DNA of 11,313 nucleotides from Clostridia bacterium. GTDB lineage: Bacteria; Bacillota; Clostridia; DSM-8532. Every line of letters starts with the position of its first letter. The stretch's first letter is position 1. The notes below the pieces were generated by a model. That model ran no database searches and was not told the origin of the DNA. It saw only the letters and a program-made list of their open reading frames with translations. The DNA lies in contig JAOABT010000549.1 in NCBI GenBank assembly GCA_026418215.1, forward strand, positions 1 through 11,313, written 5' to 3'. This document shows, piece after piece, positions 1-6,340 of the stretch. The translations under genes and the position numbers were made by a program.

Positions 1-29
1 CGGCAGCGTCAGATGTGTATAAGAGACAG
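1..29 (+). other. Illumina Nextera (Tn5) adapter left on the contig end
   Basis: Bases 1-29 match the 3' 29 bases of the standard Nextera read-1 transposase adapter. Bases 11-29 are the 19-bp Tn5 mosaic end (AGATGTGTATAAGAGACAG) and bases 1-10 are the adapter segment that precedes it. This is library-preparation sequence, not part of the organism and not a natural transposon end: there is no transposase, no target duplication and no inner IS50 sequence. The true genomic sequence starts at base 30. The junction also creates a false ATG-like start inside the adapter at base 13. Confidence 0.97.
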
Positions 30-316
30 CCGTTACAAACCCCTTCCAGAACAAGAAGCCTGCGGCAGTTTACGGCCCCCTGAACAGCCCCAGGATCATT
101 GTGCAGCGGGGCACCTTTACTGTTTTCCCTTATACTGTGCCGCTGGTGGATATGAAGGATCTGCCAGACAGTTCGCAGTACCTGCTTCGCATTACAATTG
201 ACAAAAATGCCAGAGCGACTATCACAGAGCAGTTAAGACGTTATGGTATCAATAAGGCACAGCTTATGCCGGAATTGGCCTCGGTCGCAAAGGAGATTTT
301 CGAAGAGGGACTATAA
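30..316 (+). CDS. FRG-domain protein, C-terminal fragment (5' end missing)
   Basis: An open frame runs without a stop from the adapter junction to TAA at 314-316, giving about 95 residues. A GTG at 101 can be read as a start, but the frame is open and protein-like upstream of it, so the gene is truncated by the contig end rather than short. The visible part reads like the end of an FRG domain: a segment near bases 86-130 of the form 'SPRIIVQRGTFTVFP' (the family's RI-x-Q-G-x-F signature), then a strand ending in 'YLLRITI', then a helix followed by 'LRRYGINKAQLMPELASVAKEI', which corresponds to the family's 'L..YGI....LFPdLd..a..I' ending. FRG domains are found in phage, mobile-element and stress-linked proteins, and their biochemical role is poorly known. 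The N-terminal portion and any partner gene lie outside the window, so the cellular role cannot be given. The assignment rests on motif memory, not on a search. Confidence 0.72.
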
Positions 317-454
317 CGTTTAGTAATAGATGCTTCTGTCTACTGCTGTAATCAAGCTTTCTGGCTGATCCTCATAGGGACTATAACGTTTCATAATAGA
401 TGCTTTGTCTACAGTAACGGATGCTTGGCCTTAAGTAACGGATGTCACGTCTTA
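306..454. repeat. Degenerate 21-bp direct repeat, four copies
   Basis: Four related units occur at 322-342, 392-411, 413-433 and 434-454. Each starts with (A/C)(G/A)TAA(T/C)(A/G)GATG and ends in (C/T)(C/T)T(C/T)TA or a close variant. Units 3 and 4 share AGTAACGGATG exactly and are directly adjacent; unit 2 is one base away from unit 3. Around units 1 and 2 the identity is longer: 306-343 and 376-412 share AGGGACTATAACGTTT followed by the repeat, at a 70-bp offset, so the last codons and stop of the FRG gene have been duplicated. There are no regular unique spacers and no cas genes. The array could be a decaying tandem duplication, a set of protein-binding sites or a recombination scar. Confidence 0.8.
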
Positions 455-488
455 GGCTGACGGCTATCATAAGGGTAAACCCAGCTTG

Positions 489-521
489 TGAGGTCCTCGC
501 CGGTTTTGGTTGAGGGCCTCA
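489..521 (-). terminator. Hairpin overlapping the stop codon of the YkvI-like gene
   Basis: TGAGGTCCTC (489-498) can pair with GAGGGCCTCA (512-521) as a 10-bp stem with one G-T wobble and a 13-nt loop. Read on the minus strand, the stem starts exactly at the TGA stop codon of the YkvI-like gene. No U-tract follows on the minus strand (the next bases are CACAAGCTGG), so this is at best a weak intrinsic terminator, or a 3'-end stabilising structure. On the plus strand it could also close transcription coming from the FRG gene, again without a good U-run. Confidence 0.45.
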
Positions 522-1565
522 TTTCACCTTATACCTGTCATAAATAAGGCAGAGCAGGGTGAGAACGCCGCAGTATCCCACAGCAGGATAGAGATAGCGC
601 ACCAGATTTGAAAAGCCCGCCAGACTTGCAATAAAGGCTGCGGCGGTAGCAGCGAGAATGACATAAACCGTAATCCTGGGTCTTTGCTCGCAAAGCCTTG
701 CGGCAAAGCCATAAAGGTCGCCGACAGCCGTTGTGTAGATTTCAGCAAGCAATACCACCGCATAAATAATTTTGATCAGGGGCGAGATGCTGTTGGCCAC
801 AGAAATCATAGGCACCTCCAAATCCCTGATTCGACCTGCGTTGACATAGAGGGCTAGAAAGATAGCGAGGGCTCCGACACCAAGCCCTAGCCCCCCAAGG
901 ATGGCTCCGTTTCGTATAACCTTTTTATTGCGTGTCTTGAAGCCCAGGGGGCCGAGGATCGCCGAAGCGGTTACTGTGTTATAGGACGTATAAAGAATGG
1001 CTGACCAAAGCCAGTTTCTCAAAAAGCCGGGACTACCGAGGGAACCCGAGAGCACAGCCTGCTTAGGGGCATTTAAAAGGGCGGCAATACTCACGCCCAC
1101 TGCCGTGATGATTAAAAAGGGAACGACGATGCTGATGGAGCTAATAATTCCTTGAAAGCCGCCAAGCACGGTGATGACTGTAATGACGGCCATAAAAAGG
1201 CTGCCTATAAGCGGGTGAAGCTTGAATTCCTGTGAAAACAGGGCACCCGAACCGGCGATCATGGCTGTGAGGGCTCCAAACAGAAAAAAGGTGATGACGA
1301 TGTCGGAAAAGGGGCCGATGATACGGCCTCCGACCTTATGAACGATGGGAAGGTGGGAGGTGGCCTGCAAGAGCCAGCCCAGCTCCATAATGATATAGCC
1401 GAAAAAGATAAAGAGCAGGGTCACAACCAAAAGCCCCCAAAGCCCCATTTTCCCGAAGCGGACAAAAAACTGGAGCATTTCCTGCCCGGAGGCAAATCCG
1501 GCGCCAACAATGGTTCCAATATAGGTTCCGGCCACCTGCAGCGTGGTGATTCTTTTTTCTTTCAA
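519..1565 (-). CDS. YkvI-like integral membrane protein (probable transporter)
   Basis: A protein of 348 residues, made almost entirely of hydrophobic membrane segments (about ten), with no signal peptide apart from the first segment. The N-terminal stretch at residues 15-30, with 'IGTIVGAGFASGQEML', is the hallmark of the YkvI family (COG3949), whose members are usually about 340-350 residues, so the length is normal. The glycine-rich break in the first helix resembles LeuT/APC-fold transporters, and the family is commonly treated as a putative secondary transporter; the substrate is unknown. The start is TTG at 1563-1565, chosen because AGGAG lies 10 nt upstream on the minus strand and the protein begins cleanly as MKEKRITT before the first helix. 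The gene stands alone on the minus strand, convergent with the FRG fragment and divergent from the MFS gene. A weak TATAGT -10 candidate lies at 1595-1600 without a good -35. Confidence 0.85.
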   Translation of the reverse strand: MKEKRITTLQVAGTYIGTIVGAGFASGQEMLQFFVRFGKMGLWGLLVVTLLFIFFGYIIMELGWLLQATSHLPIVHKVGGRIIGPFSDIVITFFLFGALTAMIAGSGALFSQEFKLHPLIGSLFMAVITVITVLGGFQGIISSISIVVPFLIITAVGVSIAALLNAPKQAVLSGSLGSPGFLRNWLWSAILYTSYNTVTASAILGPLGFKTRNKKVIRNGAILGGLGLGVGALAIFLALYVNAGRIRDLEVPMISVANSISPLIKIIYAVVLLAEIYTTAVGDLYGFAARLCEQRPRITVYVILAATAAAFIASLAGFSNLVRYLYPAVGYCGVLTLLCLIYDRYKVK

Positions 1566-1796
1566 AGCTTCGATTCTCCTATGCTCATACCCTTACTATA
1601 AAGATATCGCGCAGGGCAGAAAAAAAGCACCGCTTGCCAAAACTTGTGGGGTCAAGTGCATTACCGAGAATGGTACGGAGACGCTAAAGGTTTGCCTAAG
1701 CCGTTCTCATCAAATCCTAATGTGTCAAGGCTTGCATTAAATATCATTTGGGATATAATATCATTACCTATTCTATTTCTTTCAAGGGGTTCATTC
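1566..1796. promoter_or_regulatory. Divergent intergenic region between membrane-protein and MFS genes
   Basis: This 231-bp region separates two divergently transcribed genes. The best element is the plus-strand promoter at 1732-1759, listed separately. Upstream of it, GAGAATGG (1666-1673) can pair with CCGTTCTC (1701-1708) over eight bases with one wobble and a 27-nt loop, and CAAGGCTTG (1726-1734), a 9-bp inverted repeat, touches the -35 region and could be an operator half-site pair. The open frame that extends the MFS gene upstream to 1644 is read as non-coding because it lacks a ribosome binding site and crosses the promoter. Confidence 0.5.
1732..1759 (+). promoter_or_regulatory. Sigma-A-type promoter for the MFS-Crp/Fnr operon
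   Basis: A perfect TATAAT lies at 1754-1759, preceded by TTGCAT at 1732-1737 with a 16-bp spacer. The -35 is only a partial match, which fits a promoter helped by an activator. The region is AT-rich and sits 38 bp before the ATG at 1797. The short inverted repeat CAAGGCTTG (1726-1734) overlaps the -35 and is a possible regulator contact. Confidence 0.65.
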
Positions 1797-3059
1797 ATGA
1801 GTGAAAAACATGCCAGCAAAGGCATTTTGAATAAAAATTTCGCTTTATTATGGCAGGCACAGCTGATATCTGATTTGGGAAATGCGGCATTTAGTGTCGC
1901 TTTAGGGTTCTGGGTGCTCGATGTGACAGGGTCCAACAGCTTAATGGGCCTGATTCTTGGCTGCTTTGCAGCACCACGTGTCATTTTTGGGCCTTTTGCC
2001 GGCGCTTTCGCCGACAGGTTCGACCGTAAGCTTATCATTGTCCTCGCCGATTTCATTCGTGGCATTCTGTTTGTCTTGATGGGCGTCCTTATTCTTACAA
2101 AAAGCTTTCCGTTTTTACTCATTATTCCGTTTGCACTTTTAACAGGCTTTTTTGGAGCCTTTTTTTCGCCGGCTATTGCCTCAATTGTACCCGACATTGT
2201 GGACAAGGAAGCCCTCACAAAGGCCAATTCAGCCAGAGGCATCTCCCAGACGGCAAGCCAGCTCGTGGGTATACCCATCGGCGGATTTTTATATTCCCTT
2301 TTCAAAGGCCCTATATTCTTCGTTTTAAATGGTATCTCATTTGTGTACGCCTCACTGTCTCAACTCTGGATTAAGATTCCTAAAAAGGCTCCTCTTAAAG
2401 AGAAAACCCACATTGTCCACGATATGGTGACCGGCTTTAAATTTGCCTGGAAGAAAGAGGGCGTCCGCATTCTTTTAATTGCCAACATGTTCATTAATTT
2501 CTTTTCTACAATGGCTGTTACCTTGCTTACTCCGTTCTTTAAATACACCCCCGGTTTTGGTGAAAAACGCGATGGGTTTGTTATGGGCTCTCTGATGGTC
2601 GGAACCATATTGGGAATGCTGCTTTTAACGGCTTTCAGAATGAAGCCGGAGCACCGCTTCAACTACTATCGCGGTTCCATTTTCATGATGCTCATCTGTA
2701 TGATTTTTGCCATCCTGACTAAGAGCTTTGCCGTTATTATGGTCTGCGCCTTCATTACAGGCGTTCTGAATGCCGTTATCAGTATTATTACACAGACCGT
2801 TATCATGCTGACGATCCCGGAATCCAATCGAGGAAAGGTCTTTGGTATCATGGGAACCATTGCAGAAGGCCTTTCACCCATCTCTATGGCCATCAGTGGT
2901 TTTGTTGCAGAGCTTTTAGGTGTTCAGCTTGCCATCATCGCGGCCTTTACGCTTGCGGGCGCATCGGTTATGCCATCTTTATTCAACCATAAATTCATGA
3001 GCTATATGAACAGCACCGACGAGGTTATGGCTGAAGCATCTGCCGATCCTACGGTTTAA
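1797..3059 (+). CDS. MFS transporter, probable drug or metabolite exporter
   Basis: A protein of 420 residues with about twelve hydrophobic helices, the usual size for a 12-TM major facilitator. The loop between helices 2 and 3 carries the MFS motif A core as 'ADRFDRK' (residues 72-78), inside the segment 'FGPFAGAFADRFDRK' that is typical of the EntS/MFS_3-type exporters, which use the proton gradient to push small molecules out of the cell. The start chosen is ATG at 1797 because AAGGGG lies 7 nt upstream (1784-1789) and the protein starts in the normal short cytoplasmic tail before helix 1. An upstream in-frame start at 1644 is rejected. The stop is 17 nt before a Crp/Fnr-family gene that shares the promoter, so the two probably form one transcript. 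The substrate cannot be read from the sequence. Confidence 0.88.
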   Translation: MSEKHASKGILNKNFALLWQAQLISDLGNAAFSVALGFWVLDVTGSNSLMGLILGCFAAPRVIFGPFAGAFADRFDRKLIIVLADFIRGILFVLMGVLILTKSFPFLLIIPFALLTGFFGAFFSPAIASIVPDIVDKEALTKANSARGISQTASQLVGIPIGGFLYSLFKGPIFFVLNGISFVYASLSQLWIKIPKKAPLKEKTHIVHDMVTGFKFAWKKEGVRILLIANMFINFFSTMAVTLLTPFFKYTPGFGEKRDGFVMGSLMVGTILGMLLLTAFRMKPEHRFNYYRGSIFMMLICMIFAILTKSFAVIMVCAFITGVLNAVISIITQTVIMLTIPESNRGKVFGIMGTIAEGLSPISMAISGFVAELLGVQLAIIAAFTLAGASVMPSLFNHKFMSYMNSTDEVMAEASADPTV

Positions 3060-3076
3060 GAAATCCGGGGGAGCCT

Positions 3077-3769
3077 ATGGTTGAGCAATACATAAACGCG
3101 CTGATTAAATGTGAATTATTCCACGGAATTGAAAGGGAACAATTGAGTTCTCTTTTATCATGTCTGAAACCTCAGCTTCAAAGCTACAGCCGGCAGGATT
3201 TTGTTGTAAAACCCGGCGACAGCCTTGAGAGCCTGGGTATCGTCCTGAAGGGTGAGGCATCGGTTTTAAAGGAGAGCCTTTCAGGCAATCGCATCCTCCT
3301 TAAGAATCTGGAGCCTGGCGAAATGTTCGGGGAGATTGCGGCCTTTGCGGGGCAGGAGGAATGGCCTGCGCTGGTTCAAGCCAATGGCCCCCTAACGGTC
3401 TGCTTTATATCCAAAAACAAGGTCGCGGGGCAGTGCGGCAATGTCTGCAGCTTCCATGCCGCCATGACTACAAACATGCTGCGGATTGTTTCAGAGAGGG
3501 CTTTGCTGCTCAGTAAAAAGCTTGATTACGTATCCATCAGAACCATGCGTGCCAAGCTCAGTACCTTTATTTTTGAGCACTACAAAAGGACCGGAAAGCA
3601 AACCTTCATGCTGCCCATGAACCGCACCCAGCTTGCGGATTTTTTATATGTCTCCAGACCCTCCATGTCACGGGAGCTTTCAAGGATGCGCGATGAAGGC
3701 ATCATTGATTTTCACCTTTCCACCATCAAGGTGCTGGATGCTGTAAAGCTTCAGACCTACTGCGAATAA
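3077..3769 (+). CDS. Crp/Fnr-family transcriptional regulator
   Basis: A protein of 230 residues, normal for the family. Residues about 15-115 form the cyclic-nucleotide-binding-like beta-barrel (recognisable pieces: 'GIVLKGEASVLKE' and 'LEPGEMFGEIAAFAG'), a dimerisation helix spans about 125-160, and a winged helix-turn-helix covers about 183-213 with 'NRTQLADFLYVSRPSMSRELSRMRDEGII'. The 'GEIAAFAG' segment lacks the exact cAMP-contact Arg-Ser pair of true CRP, so the ligand is probably not cAMP. Cys120 and Cys124 ('CGNVCSFH') form a CxxxC pair found in many clostridial members, and could serve redox or metal sensing, but FNR's N-terminal cluster cysteines are absent. Start: ATG 3077, with GGGGGAG at 3067-3073 only 3 nt away. 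It lies 17 nt downstream of the MFS gene and is followed by a terminator, so it is likely to control that exporter. Confidence 0.9.
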   Translation: MVEQYINALIKCELFHGIEREQLSSLLSCLKPQLQSYSRQDFVVKPGDSLESLGIVLKGEASVLKESLSGNRILLKNLEPGEMFGEIAAFAGQEEWPALVQANGPLTVCFISKNKVAGQCGNVCSFHAAMTTNMLRIVSERALLLSKKLDYVSIRTMRAKLSTFIFEHYKRTGKQTFMLPMNRTQLADFLYVSRPSMSRELSRMRDEGIIDFHLSTIKVLDAVKLQTYCE

Positions 3770-3812
3770 AGCCGGCTACAGTCACGTTCTTTTATTGGAT
3801 TTGTACAAGAGG

Positions 3813-3836
3813 AATCGGGGTTTGCCCGATTTTTTC
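3813..3836 (+). terminator. Rho-independent terminator of the MFS-regulator operon
   Basis: AATCGGG (3813-3819) pairs with CCCGATT (3825-3831) as a perfect 7-bp stem with a 5-nt loop, followed directly by four more T residues (3832-3835). It lies 44 bp after the regulator's stop codon and just before the next promoter. Confidence 0.88.
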
Positions 3837-3837
3837 T

Positions 3838-3867
3838 ATGACAAGCCAAGGGCTGGTGTGTTATAAT
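3838..3867 (+). promoter_or_regulatory. Promoter for the XRE-cupin / ligase operon
   Basis: ATGACA (3838-3843, five of six matching the -35 consensus) and TATAAT (3862-3867, perfect) are 18 bp apart. The -10 ends 44 bp before the ATG at 3912. In the leader, CCATATA occurs twice within about 20 bp after the -10, which could be a binding repeat for the autoregulatory XRE protein. Confidence 0.75.
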
Positions 3868-3911
3868 TCCAACCATATAGGCTCCATATACGTGTAGAAA
3901 GGTATGATGGT

Positions 3912-4460
3912 ATGAACGAAAAAATCAGGGATGTCGCGGCCAGAATCAAAGGCTTGAGGCTTCTTTCCGGCTACACCATAGAAGAGGTGTCCAAGGTTTT
4001 AAATATCGCTGCTCCTGTCTACGAACAGTATGAAAGCGGCGAGGATGATATTCCCGTAAGCCTTCTTTATGAGATATCCGATTACTACAAGGTCGACATG
4101 ACCGAGATCTTAACCGGTGTGTCACCCAAGCTTCATGACGTGTCCCTTGTCAAAAAGGGCGAGGGCCTGAAAATTGAGCGTTATGACCAGTATGAGTTCC
4201 AGAGCCTGGCTTTTAAGTATGCCAGAAGAAAGATTGAGCCGCTTTTGGTAACGCTTGTACCCGGTAAAAGCCCTGAGCTCGTTTCTCACAAAGGTCAGGA
4301 GTTTAATTACTGCCTTGAGGGGCGCATGAAGGTCGTCGTCAATAAGGACGAATACGTCCTCGAGCCGGGAGACTCGCTGTATTTCAATTCCCTGTTGCCC
4401 CACAAGATGCTGGCCATGGACGAAAAGGAAGCCCGGTTTATTACGGTTATCTTATTGTAG
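3912..4460 (+). CDS. XRE-family regulator with C-terminal cupin sensor domain
   Basis: A protein of 182 residues. Residues about 8-68 form an XRE/Cro-type helix-turn-helix ('ARIKGLRLLSGYTIEEVSKVL', then 'YEQYESGEDDIPVSLLYEISDYY'), and residues about 110-182 a small cupin barrel ('LVPGKSPELVSHKGQEFNYCLEG' then 'LEPGDSLYFNSLLPHKM'). The size and order are standard for the XRE-cupin family of regulators that bind small molecules in the barrel. The usual cupin metal motif is incomplete: His126, Glu130 and His164 remain but the HxH pair does not, so ligand binding may be metal-free. Start: ATG 3912, with GAAAGG nine nt upstream. The gene has its own promoter and terminator-separated transcript, and its stop codon TAG overlaps the ribosome binding site of the acyl-CoA ligase 13 nt downstream. 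It is therefore likely to regulate that ligase in answer to its substrate or product. Confidence 0.9.
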   Translation: MNEKIRDVAARIKGLRLLSGYTIEEVSKVLNIAAPVYEQYESGEDDIPVSLLYEISDYYKVDMTEILTGVSPKLHDVSLVKKGEGLKIERYDQYEFQSLAFKYARRKIEPLLVTLVPGKSPELVSHKGQEFNYCLEGRMKVVVNKDEYVLEPGDSLYFNSLLPHKMLAMDEKEARFITVILL

Positions 4461-4473
4461 GAGGGTTAATCCA

Positions 4474-6147
4474 ATGAATCTTGCATACCGTTATCTGGAC
4501 AAGGATACCTTCGGAAGCTATGAGGACTTTGCCCAGAATCTTCATATTCATATCCCGGACAACTTCAACTTTGCTTATGATATTATCGATGAATACGCAC
4601 GTCTTGAGCCCGATCGTCTGGCACTTGTCTGGTGCGATGATCATGGTGAGGAGCGGACGTTCACCTTTACCGATCTAAAAGTCTGGTCGGACAGAACGGC
4701 AAACTATCTGAAGTCTCTTGGTATCAAAAAGGGCGATAAGGTCATGCTGATCTTAAGGCGCCGCTACGAGTTTTATTTCTTTGCTCTTGCCCTTTGCAAA
4801 ATAGGCGCTATTTACATTCCTTCCACCAATCAGCTTAAGGAAAAGGATATCGTTTACAGGAACAATGCCGCCGGTGTCAAAATGATCGTGGCCTATGAGG
4901 ATGGAGACATCCTTTCCTACGTTGAAAAGTCCCGGGAGGTATCTCCTACACTTGAGACTACGGTCCTGGTTGGCGGTAAAAAAGAGGGCTGGCATTGCTA
5001 CAACGAAGAAATTCAGTTAGCTTCTGATCAATGGGACAGGCCCCGGGGCGATGACGCTCCTAAGAATCAGGACCTTATGATCATTTACTTTACCTCGGGA
5101 ACAACCAGCATGCCTAAAATGGCAGGACAGGATTTTACATACCCATTGGGTCATATCGTAACCGCCAAGTACTGGCAGCGCGTGGTAGAAGGCGGCTTAC
5201 ACCTGACACTGGCCGATTCGGGCTGGGCAAAGTTCGGTTGGGGCAAGCTCTACGGCCAATGGATCTGCGGTGCCGTGCAGTTTGTCTATGATATGGACAA
5301 GTTCGAGCCCAAGCGGCTTTTGGAAATCATGCAGAAATACGGCCTTAAGACCTTCTGTGCTCCGCCGACTGTATATCGTTTTTTGATCCAGCAGGACCTC
5401 TCTCAATACGATCTTTCCTCGCTGGTGCACTGCTCCACGGCAGGTGAGCCCTTGAACCCGCAGGTTTTCTATACCTGGGAGGAGGCAACGGGACTTAAGA
5501 TACTCAATGGCTTTGGACAGTCAGAAACAACGGTTCTGGTGGCCAACTTCGAATGGCTTGAGATTGATCCCGGCGCCATGGGGAAACCGAACCCTGCTTA
5601 CCATATCGATGTTGTCGATGAGAACGGCGAATCGGTTCCGGCTGGCGTCGAGGGCGAGCTGGTTATCCGTGATGTGGACACCAACAAGCCTGCAGGTCTC
5701 TTCTCCGGTTATTATAACGACGAAGTCTCGACCAAAAAGGTTTGGTATAACAACACCTATCACACGGGTGATGTCGTGTATAAGGATGAACACGGTCTTC
5801 TCTGGTTTGTAGGACGAAACGATGATGTCATCAAGGCCTCAGGCTACCGCATCAGCCCCTTTGAGGTAGAGAGTGCGCTTATTGAACATCCGGCGGTGGT
5901 TGAGTGCGCCGTTACCGGAGCGCCCGACCCCATCCGCGGTACCGTTGTCAAGGCAACCGTTGTGCTGGGGAAAGGCTACAAGGCCTCCGATGAGCTTAAA
6001 AAAGAAATTCAGGAGCATGTGAAGAATGTCACGGCGCCTTACAAGTATCCCCGCATCATTGAGTTTGTCGATGAGCTTCCCAAAACCATCAGCGGCAAAA
6101 TAAAGAGAGCCGAGATCCGTAAGGAAGATCACAAAAGCAATAAATAG
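4474..6147 (+). CDS. Acyl-CoA synthetase (AMP-forming, medium-chain type)
   Basis: A protein of 557 residues, the usual size for acetate/medium-chain acyl-CoA synthetases of the ANL superfamily. These activate a carboxylic acid with ATP to an acyl-AMP and then to an acyl-CoA in the cytosol. Motifs in order: P-loop 'YFTSGTTSMPKMA' (205-217), A5 'NGFGQSETT' (345-353), A7 'YHTGD' (429-433), A8 hinge 'GRNDDVIKASGYRISPFEVE' (447-466) and A10 'PKTISGKIKR' (536-545), where Lys542 is the expected catalytic lysine. The segment 'DSGWAKFGWGKLYGQW' (248-263) is typical of the MACS group. The only oddity is Ser212 where most relatives have Gly in the P-loop. Start: ATG 4474, with AGGAGG 9 nt upstream, embedded in the stop of the XRE-cupin gene, which gives translational coupling. 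The acid substrate (medium-chain, branched or aromatic) cannot be decided. Confidence 0.93.
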   Translation: MNLAYRYLDKDTFGSYEDFAQNLHIHIPDNFNFAYDIIDEYARLEPDRLALVWCDDHGEERTFTFTDLKVWSDRTANYLKSLGIKKGDKVMLILRRRYEFYFFALALCKIGAIYIPSTNQLKEKDIVYRNNAAGVKMIVAYEDGDILSYVEKSREVSPTLETTVLVGGKKEGWHCYNEEIQLASDQWDRPRGDDAPKNQDLMIIYFTSGTTSMPKMAGQDFTYPLGHIVTAKYWQRVVEGGLHLTLADSGWAKFGWGKLYGQWICGAVQFVYDMDKFEPKRLLEIMQKYGLKTFCAPPTVYRFLIQQDLSQYDLSSLVHCSTAGEPLNPQVFYTWEEATGLKILNGFGQSETTVLVANFEWLEIDPGAMGKPNPAYHIDVVDENGESVPAGVEGELVIRDVDTNKPAGLFSGYYNDEVSTKKVWYNNTYHTGDVVYKDEHGLLWFVGRNDDVIKASGYRISPFEVESALIEHPAVVECAVTGAPDPIRGTVVKATVVLGKGYKASDELKKEIQEHVKNVTAPYKYPRIIEFVDELPKTISGKIKRAEIRKEDHKSNK

Positions 6148-6156
6148 CCTAATAAA

Positions 6157-6248
6157 AAAACAAGGATGTCGAGAGAGCACCCAGTGGCTTGCAGTCTTAA
6201 CCCGCTGCTTCACTGTCTAGGTGGGCTTGATCGACATCCTTTTTGTTT
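6157..6248 (+). terminator. Long structured hairpin, terminator-like
   Basis: AAGGATGTCGA (6162-6172) pairs perfectly with TCGACATCCTT (6231-6241), and AAACAA beyond it can pair with TTGTTT if three T residues bulge out. The 58-nt 'loop' folds itself: CAGTG/CACTG and GCAG/CTGC form an inner stem around a short TCTTAACCCG loop, and CACC/GGTG can stack below it. A T-run (6240-6244) follows the stem, as expected for an intrinsic terminator after the ligase gene. An A-run (6154-6160) precedes it, so it could also work for the other strand. The large internal structure is far bigger than a normal terminator; a small structured RNA or mobile palindromic repeat is possible. Confidence 0.7.
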
Positions 6249-6340
6249 ACTGCAGCTATTGCATAAAAGCAGCACTAAAAAGAGGAAATTGGGGCTTTAT
6301 ATGGAATATTATGCTCTAGAAGCCATGAGGAGGTTTAAAG

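Noticed and set aside
11..29. A natural Tn5/IS50 end
   Set aside because: The 19-bp mosaic end is an engineered sequence and is joined to the Nextera adapter tail at 1-10.
13..201. A short plus-strand frame starting in the first bases
   Set aside because: Its start codon lies in adapter sequence and it overlaps the FRG fragment in another frame, with no family resemblance.
306..454. A CRISPR-like array
   Set aside because: The units are not identical, spacers are absent or unequal, and no cas genes are nearby.
1644..1796. An upstream in-frame extension of the MFS gene
   Set aside because: No ribosome binding site is seen at 1644, the stretch crosses the promoter at 1732-1759, and it would add about 50 residues before the first transmembrane helix that do not fit the family.
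1661..2305. A 214-codon minus-strand open frame inside the MFS gene
   Set aside because: It is the antisense shadow of a clear MFS coding sequence, has a basic and unlikely composition, and no ribosome binding site.
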